Shown one piece after another: positions 26,577 to 34,870 of a stretch of 64,000 bases of DNA (position 1 is the stretch's first letter; each line of letters begins with the position of its first letter). Both the position numbers and the translations under genes were made by a program. Source of the DNA: Desulfovibrio sp. TomC (lineage in GTDB: Bacteria > Desulfobacterota > Desulfovibrionia > Desulfovibrionales > Desulfovibrionaceae); NCBI RefSeq assembly GCF_000801335.2, contig NZ_JSEH01000015.1:62001-126000 (forward strand), in the 5' to 3' direction. A model generated the notes under the pieces. It did not search any database and was not told the DNA's origin. It saw only the letters and a program-made list of their open reading frames with translations.

Positions 26577-27677
26577 ATGGTTCTGGAGCTGATACGGCCC
26601 GGCACGAACATCAATTTTCTGAAGTACCGGAAGCTGGCCTACCTTTTTTCGGCGGCCATCATCCTGGCCGGCTTTGTGTCCCTGGCCGTCAAAGGCGGTC
26701 CGCGTTTCGGCGTGGATTTTTCCGGCGGTCTGTCCATCCAGGTGCGCTTTGCCAAGACCATGGACGTGGAGAGCATTGCCAAGGCCGTGGACGAGGTGGG
26801 GCTTAAAAACGTCGTGGTCCAGCGCTTCGGCCAGGACGACGCCAACGAGTTTTTGATCCGGGCCTCGGATCACGAGGTCAACCAGGAGACGGTGCGCACC
26901 GGCATTGAGACCGCCTTGGCCAAAAATCTTCCCGATTCGGGCTATTCCGTCCAACGCCTGGAGATGGTCGGTCCCAAGGTTGGCGCGGATTTGCGCGGCA
27001 AGGCCCTGGAAGCCATCTTCTATTCGGTGCTTTTGATCGCCATCTATATTTCCGGGCGCTTTGAGCAACGCTGGATGGCGGCCGGCCTCATGGCGGCCGG
27101 TCTTTCCGCCGGCATCTATCTGCTCAAGCTCACCGGAGCCTCGACGGTGTGGCTCATTGTCGCGGCCATGGCCATCACCATGGCCCTGTGCTTCGTCATG
27201 CGCCTCAAATACGCCCTGGGTGCAGTGGTGGCCGATCTGCATGACGTGTTCATCACCATCAGCATCTTTTCCCTGTTGGATAAGGAGTTCGATCTGACCA
27301 TTGTGGCCGCACTCCTGACCATCCTTGGCTATTCGCTCAACGACACCATTATCGTCTACGACCGGATACGGGAAAAGCTGCGCCATACCGACAAGTCCGC
27401 ACCCTTTGAGCAGGTCATCAACCAAAGCGTCAACGAGACTCTTTCGCGCACCATCCTGACGGCCGGGACAACGCTTATGACCGTCGCCTGCCTGTACTTC
27501 TTTGGCGGTGCGGTTATTCACGATTTCGCCTTGGCCATGCTGATCGGCATCCTGGCCGGCACCTATTCTTCGATTTTTGTGGCCAGCCCGATCCTGCTGG
27601 ATCTGGGTTCGGGACTCAACAAACCCGAGGCTCCCGCACCGGCGGCCGGACCCCGGGTCAACGCCGCCAGGGCTTAG
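26577..27677 (+). CDS. secF: Protein translocase subunit SecF with an inserted membrane segment
   Basis: SecF works with SecD and YajC to use proton motive force for late steps of Sec export. The ATG at 26577 follows a GGGGGAG site and gives 366 residues, longer than the roughly 320 of E. coli SecF. TM1 (residues 20-38) precedes the P1 domain, which opens with GVDFSGGLSIQVRF. TM2 begins near 147. After YISGRFEQR an extra stretch at about residues 167-211 adds two hydrophobic helices before the conserved ALGAVVADLHDVFITISIF. The end motifs YSLNDTIIVYDRIREK and NQSVNETLSRTILTA are intact. SecD, usually just upstream, is absent; hflC is there instead. Confidence 0.93.
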   Translation: MVLELIRPGTNINFLKYRKLAYLFSAAIILAGFVSLAVKGGPRFGVDFSGGLSIQVRFAKTMDVESIAKAVDEVGLKNVVVQRFGQDDANEFLIRASDHEVNQETVRTGIETALAKNLPDSGYSVQRLEMVGPKVGADLRGKALEAIFYSVLLIAIYISGRFEQRWMAAGLMAAGLSAGIYLLKLTGASTVWLIVAAMAITMALCFVMRLKYALGAVVADLHDVFITISIFSLLDKEFDLTIVAALLTILGYSLNDTIIVYDRIREKLRHTDKSAPFEQVINQSVNETLSRTILTAGTTLMTVACLYFFGGAVIHDFALAMLIGILAGTYSSIFVASPILLDLGSGLNKPEAPAPAAGPRVNAARA

Positions 27678-27705
27678 TCTCCGGCGGGCAGACGATATGC
27701 AAGGC

Positions 27706-27737
27706 AAAGGCCGCTCCGATCCGGAGCGGCCTTTTTT
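27706..27737 (+). terminator. Intrinsic terminator after secF
   Basis: The stem AAAGGCCGCTCCG/CGGAGCGGCCTTT with a 3-nt loop is followed by a T-run, 28 bp after the secF stop. Confidence 0.92.
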
Positions 27738-27835
27738 GCGTCCGCAGGCCGGACGCCCTTGTCGCGGAGCTGGCGGGCAGATGCAGCCACAGGCCACGCC
27801 TGCCTTGTGATGCGAGGGCCAAACGGTATCGCCGT

Positions 27836-29812
27836 CTACTGGCCAAGGAGCAGGGACACGGCCGGTAAAGCCGTCGTCGTCTGTACAACGACCGGGTGGG
27901 CCAGATAATAGTCCTGAAGCGCCTGAATCCAGAACCAGTCGTCGGTTGGCGGCTGGCCCAGGCCGTCGGTGCTGTCGCCGACGCCGGCCCCAAACAGGGC
28001 GGCAATGATGCCGTGGCTCGGCAGGATGCCGATATGTTCACTCCAGACCACCGACTGGCCATTGGCGGACAACCCGGCGTCCGCCGCCCGGTTCTGGGCA
28101 AAATAGGCGGCTCGCAGGCTGGAAGGTTCGGTCAGGGTGTCGCCAAAGAAAAAGGTCGCGGTGCTGTCCTCGTAGTGCTGCGAGGTGTTGGCGAGCGTTG
28201 CAAAGGCCGCGCCGGTGCGGGCGCTGATCCGGGTGGAGCCGTTTATGTGGCCCACAGGCAGTTGCCACAGGACCATGGGCCTGCCGGCGGCCTCGCCAAG
28301 GGTCTGGGCAAACAGCAGATAATTGTTCCAGTGGTCGCTGTTCCAAAACCAGGTGGACTTGGCCGGGTCGGCCGGGGAACTGATGCCGGCGTCCAGGCCG
28401 TACTTGTCGATGGACACGAAATCAGCCTGGCTGGAAAGGATGCCGGCCGCCATGGCATAGGCGGCGATTTCCCGGGCAGCGGCCACGATGGTGGCCCGTC
28501 CGGCCGTCCAGCCCTGGTCGTCGTCATCGGTGCGGCGGATGACGCCTTTTCCGCCGGTAGCCGTAGGCGAGGCCCACAGATTGAGTTGCCAGCCGAACAG
28601 GACATTGCCGCCGTTTCCCCGGATGGCGGCATTGATGCGCTGCACGGTGTCGGGAACCGTTCCGTCGGCCGTGGCAATGGCGGATGGCGGCAGGCCGGAG
28701 TTTTGCTGCAGGTAGCCAAGAAAATCCGGTTCCAGGATGACGCCGTAGAGTTCCCCCTGCATGACCGCGGTTGTTTCGGAAAGAAACGTGGTCAGGTTGC
28801 TGTAGTAGGCAGCCATGTAGTCGGCGTTTTGTACATGTTCAAGGTCGGTGGTGTAGCTCTCTCCTCCGTCGGGGATGTTGTAGAAGACGAAGAACGGGAC
28901 AAGCCCAAGCGCCAGACTCTCTTTGGCAAAAGAGACGGCCCGGTCCGGGTCCCAGGATTTCCAGCCGGCAATGGGGCCGCCGTTGATGTAGATGTAGCGG
29001 ATATCGGCCCGGGTGCCTTTGGGACCGGCGACGTGGTTGCGCCAGAACGCGAGATCGGCATCCGAATCCTCCGATACCGAGCCGACGGCAACCGGACCCG
29101 GCAGTCCGGGCAGACTGCCGCCCGCGGCGTCGATCCGAAGACCCATGAAACACCTTGTGCCGTCGGCAAAGGTCAGGGCCAGTCCGGTTCGGCCCGGGAC
29201 CAGCCCTTGGGCCGTTAACCGGCCATCGGCGATGGTCACGGCGGCTGCAGCCGGATTCCTGGACACGACTCCGGTAATGGCCCGATCAAAGGCAAAGGTA
29301 CGGCTTTGGCCGGTGCGCACATGGATCTGCAAGGGGTCGCTTTGCCCCAGAACAAAGGTATCGGCATCGCGGTCCGCAGTGATGCGGTAGTCGGCGGTTC
29401 CCGGCAAAACGGGCGGTGGTATTACGGCGCAGGCATCGCACCAGGCGCCGCTGACGGCCACATCCGTGGGGGCCGTGCCGCCTGGGCTGGCCGTAAATCC
29501 CACGGTCACCGACCCGCCCGGAGCAATGTCGCTGTTCCAGGAGGCCGGGGCGACGACCACGGCGCCGTCCTGGTCGGCCAGACGCTGGCCGTTCCAGATA
29601 CTGTTGATGGTCCCGGCCAACCGGAAGGTCAGTCTCCAGTCGCGCAGCGTGCTGCCGGAAGTGTTGCGCAGGGTCACATTGGCCTCAAAGCCCGAGGTCC
29701 AATCTTGGATGACGGCGAAGGTCACGGTGACGCCGTCAAGGGCGGGAGCTGGAGTGGGCAGGGCGAAAGACAGGATGAGGACGGACAGGAGAACGATGAG
29801 ACAACGGGGCAT
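27836..29812 (-). CDS. Secreted CBM2 protein with a putative glycoside-hydrolase domain
   Basis: The 658-residue protein has a signal peptide (residues 1-26, ending APALDG). A bacterial-type cellulose/chitin-binding module of family 2 occupies about residues 27-125, with NTSGSTLRDWRLTFRL, three conserved Trp and APASWNSDIAPGGSVTVGF. A second beta domain follows at about 145-230, perhaps Ig-like. A C-terminal domain of some 400 residues looks like an alpha/beta barrel. Its possible catalytic strands include YGVILEPDFLGY (Glu361) and ADFVSIDKYGLDAG. The EPD resembles the GH6 motif, but the other GH6 signatures are not evident, so I assign no family. CBM2 is uncommon in sulfate reducers. The gene is monocistronic, with GGAG before the ATG. 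Confidence 0.78.
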   Translation of the reverse strand: MPRCLIVLLSVLILSFALPTPAPALDGVTVTFAVIQDWTSGFEANVTLRNTSGSTLRDWRLTFRLAGTINSIWNGQRLADQDGAVVVAPASWNSDIAPGGSVTVGFTASPGGTAPTDVAVSGAWCDACAVIPPPVLPGTADYRITADRDADTFVLGQSDPLQIHVRTGQSRTFAFDRAITGVVSRNPAAAAVTIADGRLTAQGLVPGRTGLALTFADGTRCFMGLRIDAAGGSLPGLPGPVAVGSVSEDSDADLAFWRNHVAGPKGTRADIRYIYINGGPIAGWKSWDPDRAVSFAKESLALGLVPFFVFYNIPDGGESYTTDLEHVQNADYMAAYYSNLTTFLSETTAVMQGELYGVILEPDFLGYLQQNSGLPPSAIATADGTVPDTVQRINAAIRGNGGNVLFGWQLNLWASPTATGGKGVIRRTDDDDQGWTAGRATIVAAAREIAAYAMAAGILSSQADFVSIDKYGLDAGISSPADPAKSTWFWNSDHWNNYLLFAQTLGEAAGRPMVLWQLPVGHINGSTRISARTGAAFATLANTSQHYEDSTATFFFGDTLTEPSSLRAAYFAQNRAADAGLSANGQSVVWSEHIGILPSHGIIAALFGAGVGDSTDGLGQPPTDDWFWIQALQDYYLAHPVVVQTTTALPAVSLLLGQ

Positions 29813-29977
29813 ACAGAACTCCGCATGAGGTGAGCAAGCAGACGACACTGCTGTCCCCCAGCAGAAATCGGACCAAGCCGTACACCTTGGGGTTCAGGGA
29901 ATTCGGGCTTTTTCAGCTCGACAAGACATGGACTGGCGCGACGGCCGGCACCATGAAAGTTGGAAAGGCGCGACGCT

Positions 29978-30298
29978 TCAGGGCGTTGGCTTATGCGCAG
30001 ATGTTCCCTTGGAGCTTTGATAGGCAGCCAGTTCGGCTTCGTAGCGCGCCAGTTCCTGGCGGGCACTTTCCTTGGCCCGCCCAAACTGTTCAACGGCTTC
30101 GGCCATACCGTCCTTGCGAGCGTCTTCTTCGGCCTGGCTGTAGCGCAGATAGGCGTTGCGGTTGGACTTGATCTTTTCAGCCAGATACTGCTCCTGATCC
30201 TGAGGGTACCAGGGATTGTGCGTGCTGGAGCAGGCCAACAGGGACAGACACAAAACCAAGGAGAAAAGCAGGAGGATGCTTGGGCGAAGGTGTTGCAT
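29978..30298 (-). CDS. Small lipoprotein
   Basis: The 106-residue protein starts MQHLRPSILLLF and has a lipobox LSLLAC, so it is lipid-anchored at about Cys23. The mature part is charged and predicted helical from SSTHNPWYPQDQEQ to the end, with heptad spacing that would allow a coiled coil (RNAYLRYSQAEEDARKD, EQFGRAKESARQELARYEAEL). The start has no strong ribosome-binding site; the ATG at 30298 is the first that gives a proper signal sequence. The function is unknown. It is downstream of the octapeptide-repeat gene on the same strand, 52 bp apart. Confidence 0.68.
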   Translation of the reverse strand: MQHLRPSILLLFSLVLCLSLLACSSTHNPWYPQDQEQYLAEKIKSNRNAYLRYSQAEEDARKDGMAEAVEQFGRAKESARQELARYEAELAAYQSSKGTSAHKPTP

Positions 30299-30350
30299 GC
30301 AATAACCAGGGGGTTGTCGGCCTGCGGCCTCCGTGAGGCAGGATCGGAGC

Positions 30351-30617
30351 CTAGAGCCGGATGTTGACGATGCCGCCTTGGGTGACTTCCACCGCACCGG
30401 CGACAGCCGGCGTAACACTGCCGGCCGGGGCCGTGTCGACATGCCCGGCCGGCTGGACATCGAAGGGACCAGTTGGCGGCGTTGTCTGGACGACGCCTGG
30501 CGGGGACGGAGTCACCGTGCCGGCCGGCGTCGCTTCAATATGGCCCGGCGGAGACGCTTCGAAATGACCTGGCGGTCCGGATTCTGTGTGTCCGGCCGGG
30601 GTGACGGCGTCTGACAT
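30351..30617 (-). CDS. Octapeptide-repeat protein
   Basis: This 88-residue protein is almost entirely about ten tandem 8-residue repeats with the pattern x-x-P-[A/P]-G-x-hydrophobic-[E/D/T]. Examples are VTPAGHTE, SGPPGHFE, ASPPGHIE, VQPAGHVD and TAPAGSVT; the array ends with IRL. A perfect GGGAGGA ribosome-binding sequence 6 bp before the ATG, and coding that stays open with different codons in each repeat, argue that it is a real gene. There is no signal peptide, membrane helix, cysteine or aromatic core beyond two Phe. The regular Gly and hydrophobic spacing would suit a beta-solenoid or extended polyproline-like rod. I recognise no family. Confidence 0.72.
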   Translation of the reverse strand: MSDAVTPAGHTESGPPGHFEASPPGHIEATPAGTVTPSPPGVVQTTPPTGPFDVQPAGHVDTAPAGSVTPAVAGAVEVTQGGIVNIRL

Positions 30618-30717
30618 GGTGTTCCTCCCGCAGCGGCCCATTCGCCTCTCCCAACGTATGCCCCACTTTTGGCGGCAAGGCAATCTATGGTCAGCGGGAG
30701 TGGCGCTATTGTCTTGA

Positions 30718-31878
30718 TCAGGCGGCCTTGGCTTGGCGGCGTGAACGCACAAGCGTCTCAGTCGCCAGTCCGGCCAGATAGAGCACGCCGCGCAGGAGCA
30801 GGGGCAGAGACGGTCCCTGGGCTGTGTCGGCGGCAAGGGGGGCTATGGCTTCGTCGGTTTTTCCGGTCAGGCGGCGATGGATGATTCTGGCTTCGGGGTG
30901 CCGTTCGTTGAGGCGCAGTCCTTTCCGCACGGCCCGTTCGGCCAAGTCGGGACGGCGCAGGAAATGGTAGGCCTTGGATAGCCCCACGTAGGCGTCGGCG
31001 TTTTGGGGGGCCAGCTCCAGCGCCAGCCGGTAGAGCGACACGGCGGCGGTGTAGTGGCGATCGCGCACAAGTTCGTTGCCAAGGGCCAGGAAGGGATTGA
31101 ATCCGGCCTCGTCAGCGGCGAGCAGGGTCACGAATTGGTCGCGCAGTTCAACAAAGCGCTGGGCCCGGGCGCAGGCCGAAGCCGCTTGTTTCATGTAGTG
31201 GCGGTATTGGCGAAGGCTCCCCTTGGTCAGCCAGGCCCGGGCCAGGCCCAGATGGGCCTCGACATAGAGCTTGTTGACGGCCAGGGCCTTGTGAAAAGCC
31301 ATGATGGCCCGTTCCACGTCGCGCACGGCCAAGGCGGCCATGCCTTCTTCAAACAGGCGCGGGGCATCGTCCGGCGTATCGGCCACGGCGGCAAAGGCGC
31401 GTTCGGCGCCGCGGGCATCGCCGGCGTTTTCCTTGGCCACGGCCCGCCCCAGGGCGGCGCGCTCGGCCGCGGCGAATCGGGTCATGTGGGCCGCCATGGC
31501 CAGATGCCGGTGGAACGTGTCTTCGGAGTAGGGGCGCAGCATAAAACCGGCCACGCCGAGCTTGACGGCGGACAGCACATCGGCCCGGGTCCCGCCGGCA
31601 GCCGTGAGGATGACCGGAATGTCGGCCAGGGCGGGATCGGCGCGCAGAGCCGTTATCAGGTCGCGGCCGTCCATGTCGGACAGTTTGTCGTCGCAGATGA
31701 TCAGGCTCGGGCCTTCGCGGCGAAGAAGCGCCAGGGCGTCAGCGCCGGAGGCCGCATGGCGTACGGCGAAGATGCGGGCACGCTTTAAGAAATCACGGTC
31801 GACCCGGGCATGGCCGTCGCTGGCCGAAACGACGAGGGCAGAAGAAAAAACAGCGGCAGGGGTGGTCGGCGCGGTCAT
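30718..31878 (-). CDS. Degenerate receiver domain fused to TPR repeats
   Basis: The 386-residue protein joins a CheY-like receiver (residues about 12-130) to tetratricopeptide repeats (about 145-345). I start it at ATG 31878 because GAGG is 8 bp upstream; ATG 31884 is too close to that site. The receiver has the phosphoacceptor Asp63 (ICDDKLSDMDG) and Thr92. The usual acidic pair is replaced by Ser18-Ala19, and the conserved Lys before Pro is Arg115 (LRPY), so normal phosphorylation is doubtful. The TPR part shows ERAIMAFHKALAVNKLYVEAHLGLARAW-like repeats. The C-terminal 40 residues are hydrophobic/basic (LPLLLRGVLYLAGLATETL). It is probably a protein-protein scaffold in signalling. Confidence 0.85.
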   Translation of the reverse strand: MTAPTTPAAVFSSALVVSASDGHARVDRDFLKRARIFAVRHAASGADALALLRREGPSLIICDDKLSDMDGRDLITALRADPALADIPVILTAAGGTRADVLSAVKLGVAGFMLRPYSEDTFHRHLAMAAHMTRFAAAERAALGRAVAKENAGDARGAERAFAAVADTPDDAPRLFEEGMAALAVRDVERAIMAFHKALAVNKLYVEAHLGLARAWLTKGSLRQYRHYMKQAASACARAQRFVELRDQFVTLLAADEAGFNPFLALGNELVRDRHYTAAVSLYRLALELAPQNADAYVGLSKAYHFLRRPDLAERAVRKGLRLNERHPEARIIHRRLTGKTDEAIAPLAADTAQGPSLPLLLRGVLYLAGLATETLVRSRRQAKAA

Positions 31879-31969
31879 GGGCATATCCTCGATTCCGGGT
31901 GGCCGGGATGCAGTGGCGTTGGCCTTTGCTCACTGTATCGACCAGGAACGGGATTGCTTTAGAGTGATT

Positions 31970-32012
31970 TCAAAAAGGAAAACCGCCCGCCGGCCAGGGC
32001 CGGGGGCGGTTT
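31970..32012 (-). terminator. Intrinsic terminator of gap
   Basis: On the minus strand, downstream of gap, AAACCGCC pairs with GGCGGTTT around a GC-rich inner stem and is followed by TTCCTTTTTG. The hairpin starts 22 bp after the gap stop codon. Confidence 0.8.
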
Positions 32013-32033
32013 GTCGGGTGGCTTGGGAGCGGT

Positions 32034-33017
32034 CTACAGGCTGGCGACCTTTTTGATCAGGCGCACCAGCTGGTGGGTGAAGCCGGCTTCGTTGTCGTAC
32101 CAGGACAGGACCTTGGCCATTGTGCCGTCCAGGACCTGGGAGGCTTTGGAATCCACCACGCCGCCGTGGGTGTCGCCCACGAAGTCGATGGACACAAGCG
32201 GTTCGTCGGTAAAGCCCATGCTGTCGCCGGCCGCGGCGGCCAAAACCGCCAGCATCCCGGCGGTGTCTGTGGGTTTTTCCAGTTCGCAGGTGAAATCCAC
32301 CACCGAGACGTTGGGGGTGGGCACGCGGATGGACATGCCGTCGAGGCGGCCGGTCAGGGCCGGGATGACCTTGGTCACGGCCCGGGCGGCGCCGGTGGTG
32401 GTGGGGATCATGGACAGGGCGCAGGCCCGGCCGCGACGCCAGTCCTTGTGGGACCCGTCGAGGATGCGCTGGCTCATGGTATAGGAATGGATGGTGGTCA
32501 TGAGGCCGTGCTTGATGCCGAAGGCATCGTTTAGGGCCTTGGCCACCGGGGCCAGACAGTTGGTGGTGCAGGAGGCATTGGAAATGATGCGGTGCTCGGC
32601 CTTGAGTTCGTGGTCATTGACGCCCATGACGATGGTGACGTCTTCGTTCTTGCCGGGGGCGCTGATGATGACTTTTTCAGCCCCGCACAGGCCATGCTTC
32701 TCGCAGGACTCCCGGTCAACGAACTTGCCCGTGGTCTCGACCACATAGCGGCAACCCAATTCGGCCCAGCGCCATTCGCCGCCGCCGTGACGGCTGATTT
32801 TCACGAGTCGGTCGTTTATGATCAAGCCCTCGTCGCAGGGAACCACGGTGCCGGCAAAACGGCCGTGTACGGAATCGTATTTGAGCAGATGGGCCAGCTG
32901 GGCATTGTCGGCCCGGGCATTGATGGCTGCCAGTGTGATGTCCTGATCGTCGGCCAGAAGCCTGACCAGATACCGACCGATACGACCAAACCCGTTGATG
33001 CCGATGGTAATCGCCAT
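32034..33017 (-). CDS. gap: Glyceraldehyde-3-phosphate dehydrogenase, NADP-type cofactor signature
   Basis: This 327-residue enzyme oxidises glyceraldehyde 3-phosphate with phosphate to 1,3-bisphosphoglycerate in glycolysis, or the reverse. The Rossmann motif INGFGRIGR is at the N-terminus. The catalytic Cys150 lies in SNASCTTNC and His177 in TTIHSYT. Inorganic-phosphate residues lie in the TTTGAARAV and RVPTPNVSVVD segments. Where NAD-specific enzymes have ND-L and LP, this one has NAR at residues 33-35 and GS at 188-189 (ILDGSHKDWRR). That matches substitutions known to allow NADP binding, as in chloroplast-type GapA. It is monocistronic, with AGGAGG before the ATG and a terminator after it. 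Confidence 0.93.
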   Translation of the reverse strand: MAITIGINGFGRIGRYLVRLLADDQDITLAAINARADNAQLAHLLKYDSVHGRFAGTVVPCDEGLIINDRLVKISRHGGGEWRWAELGCRYVVETTGKFVDRESCEKHGLCGAEKVIISAPGKNEDVTIVMGVNDHELKAEHRIISNASCTTNCLAPVAKALNDAFGIKHGLMTTIHSYTMSQRILDGSHKDWRRGRACALSMIPTTTGAARAVTKVIPALTGRLDGMSIRVPTPNVSVVDFTCELEKPTDTAGMLAVLAAAAGDSMGFTDEPLVSIDFVGDTHGGVVDSKASQVLDGTMAKVLSWYDNEAGFTHQLVRLIKKVASL

Positions 33018-33204
33018 ATTCGTGTCCTCCTGGGAGTAAGAGCGTGTCGGAAGCGGGATGCCGTCGCACCCCGGCCCGGGGCGTCAGGCGGACGACGTTA
33101 CGGCCGGTCCGCAAACGCGGCAGATGATAGGCCGAGCGGCGGTTTTGTGTCAACAAATCGTCGGTTTGTCGACCCGTGACCAGGACCGCCGGCCGGCTCC
33201 GTGT

Positions 33205-33819
33205 TTACTGCGGCAAAAGCCAGTTCTCGTCCACTTCGAACAAGGGAAAGGCCGGCTGCGGTTCGGGCGCGCCCTTAATCATGGCGTCGTAGCAGGCCCG
33301 TTCCTGGGCCATGGCCCGGTTGTCGCTTATACGGATGATGTTGCCGGAGGGGTTTTCCTCGCCGGCCTGCTCGTAATGCTCAAGCAGAATATCCAGTCCT
33401 TTGGCCTTGTTTGAGCCAAACACCCAGCGATAGCCCTTGTACTTGACCCCCTTGGGAACAGGCAACGGCAGGGGCACGCCGTAGCGGTCGGTCAGTTTGC
33501 GGGTCAGCTTGTCAAACAGGGCCTTGGAGCCGTCCTTGTATTGCAGCCGGATGCGTTCGACCCGGTTCTGGGTGGAGCAACCGCCGAGCAGAACGTAGCC
33601 GGCGGTAAAACCTTTGGTGGGTTTGAGATTGGCCCGCACCAGCCAGGGTTTGTCCCACAGGGGCGCAACCCGGGCCAGATCCAGACGGTCGCGCAGATCC
33701 TCGGCATTAGCCCCGAGCGTGATGCCGGCAAGCTGGTTGGGAGCGTCGGCAGCCCGGACCGGGACGGCCAGGAGGACGAGGGAGAAAATGGTCACGGCGA
33801 GACAGAAAAGGCGGTGCAT
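33205..33819 (-). CDS. Secreted protein of unknown function
   Basis: The 204-residue protein has a signal peptide (MHRLFCLAVTIFSLVLLAVPVRAAD) and is predicted periplasmic. The mature part begins with LAGITLGANAEDLRDRLDL, reminiscent of small secreted proteins in which a G-hydrophobic-LG motif opens an alpha/beta domain. Two cysteines (GGCST and ERACYDAM) could pair. AGGAG precedes the ATG. It is divergent from the next secreted protein at 33991. I do not recognise a named family and infer only a soluble periplasmic location. Confidence 0.75.
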   Translation of the reverse strand: MHRLFCLAVTIFSLVLLAVPVRAADAPNQLAGITLGANAEDLRDRLDLARVAPLWDKPWLVRANLKPTKGFTAGYVLLGGCSTQNRVERIRLQYKDGSKALFDKLTRKLTDRYGVPLPLPVPKGVKYKGYRWVFGSNKAKGLDILLEHYEQAGEENPSGNIIRISDNRAMAQERACYDAMIKGAPEPQPAFPLFEVDENWLLPQ

Positions 33820-33990
33820 GGGAGGCTCCTTTCACCTGGGATGCGTCGATATATTTTTCATCACAAAACCGGAAGCCGCAGTATTGTCAAGGTCAGGCCA
33901 GCCCCTTGCCGCCCGCTCTTCCATGGCGTAAGATAACACCTTGCCCATTTTCGGGCTTCTTTTGCCCGTGTTCATCTTAAGGAGAATACC

Positions 33991-34467
33991 ATGTCCAAAA
34001 AGGTCCTGATCCTGGTCGCCTTGCTTGTTTGTGTGGGCTTTCGCGCCCCGGCCTATTCGGGCACACAGGTTGCCTCGGGCGTCAGCACTGCATCGTTTGC
34101 CCACGCCTGGTCCAGCTATTCCGACAAGGAAAAGCGATCCTTCCTGTTTGGTCTGGCCACTGCTGTGCGCATCATGTGCACCGACATCAGCACCATGCAG
34201 AAAGATGCCAAAGGTCCGGCTATTGAGAACAATTTCCGGGAATGTTTCAATTCCTATGCCGGCATGGAGCCCTCTAGCCTGATTTCGGCCATGGACGCCC
34301 TGTACGCCGATTCCAAAAACGCCATGATCCCCCTGGACGGCGCCTACAAGATTTCGCTGATGAAAGTCCGTGGCGACAAGGTGGACGACATTATCATCCA
34401 GGCCCGCAAGTACGGCGAAGGACTTAAAAAGGAAATCGAGCAGCAGCGTCAAAAGGGCGGCCAGTAG
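33991..34467 (+). CDS. Secreted helical protein of unknown function
   Basis: The 158-residue protein follows an ideal TAAGGAG site and starts MSKKVLILVALLVCVG, a signal peptide cleaved near APAYSG. The mature protein is mainly helical and contains SYSDKEKRSFLFGLATAVRIMC, two further cysteines (MCTDI and FRECFNSYAG), and a long C-terminal amphipathic helix ending EIEQQRQKGGQ. Its size and composition suggest a soluble periplasmic protein. No family is recognised. It is followed by a small gene on the same strand, but a non-coding gap of 136 bp separates them. Confidence 0.75.
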   Translation: MSKKVLILVALLVCVGFRAPAYSGTQVASGVSTASFAHAWSSYSDKEKRSFLFGLATAVRIMCTDISTMQKDAKGPAIENNFRECFNSYAGMEPSSLISAMDALYADSKNAMIPLDGAYKISLMKVRGDKVDDIIIQARKYGEGLKKEIEQQRQKGGQ

Positions 34468-34603
34468 AGGCATTCGGGCGAGTCCTGGCTGGAAAGGAGC
34501 GCCGCTGCCGGTCTCTTGAAAAAAGGACAGCGGTGCTTATATACAAGAAAGACGCATGGCCGTTTGTTTTGCGTCATTTGACTGCTCAGCCAAGGAGGCG
34601 CGT

Positions 34604-34831
34604 ATGTGGATCTGGGTTGCGCGCTGGCTCAAGCGGCCCGGTCAGGAAGCAGCGATTACCCAGGCGGCCGACCATATTCGTCGGCACTGGGAAGAGGTCT
34701 GCCTTGATGTCGGATATGATCCGGCCAAGAACGTGACCGTGGCCGAAAACGACAAGGAACTCCGGGTCGGCATCAGCGAAGAACTCGACATGACGTTTCG
34801 CGAGGAACCCGGCGAGTGGCGCTACTACTAA
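34604..34831 (+). CDS. Small acidic protein of unknown function
   Basis: The 75-residue protein starts MWIWVARWLKRPG at an ATG preceded by CAAGGAGG with good spacing. It has a short Trp-rich basic N-terminus that may touch the membrane surface, and an acidic body with VCLDVGYDPAKNVTVAE and LRVGISEELDMTFREEPGEW. There is no cleavable signal peptide. A strong terminator lies 5 bp after the stop, which supports it as a real transcription unit. Function unknown. Confidence 0.72.
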   Translation: MWIWVARWLKRPGQEAAITQAADHIRRHWEEVCLDVGYDPAKNVTVAENDKELRVGISEELDMTFREEPGEWRYY

Positions 34832-34836
34832 TAATC

Positions 34837-34862
34837 AAGGGGGCTTCGGCCCCCTTTTTTTT
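34837..34862 (+). terminator. Intrinsic terminator with TTCG loop
   Basis: AAGGGGGC and GCCCCCTT enclose the stable TTCG tetraloop and are followed by a long T-run. The reverse orientation lies just after the convergent HerA-like ATPase gene and may serve it too. Confidence 0.93.
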
Positions 34863-34870
34863 CTGCCCGG

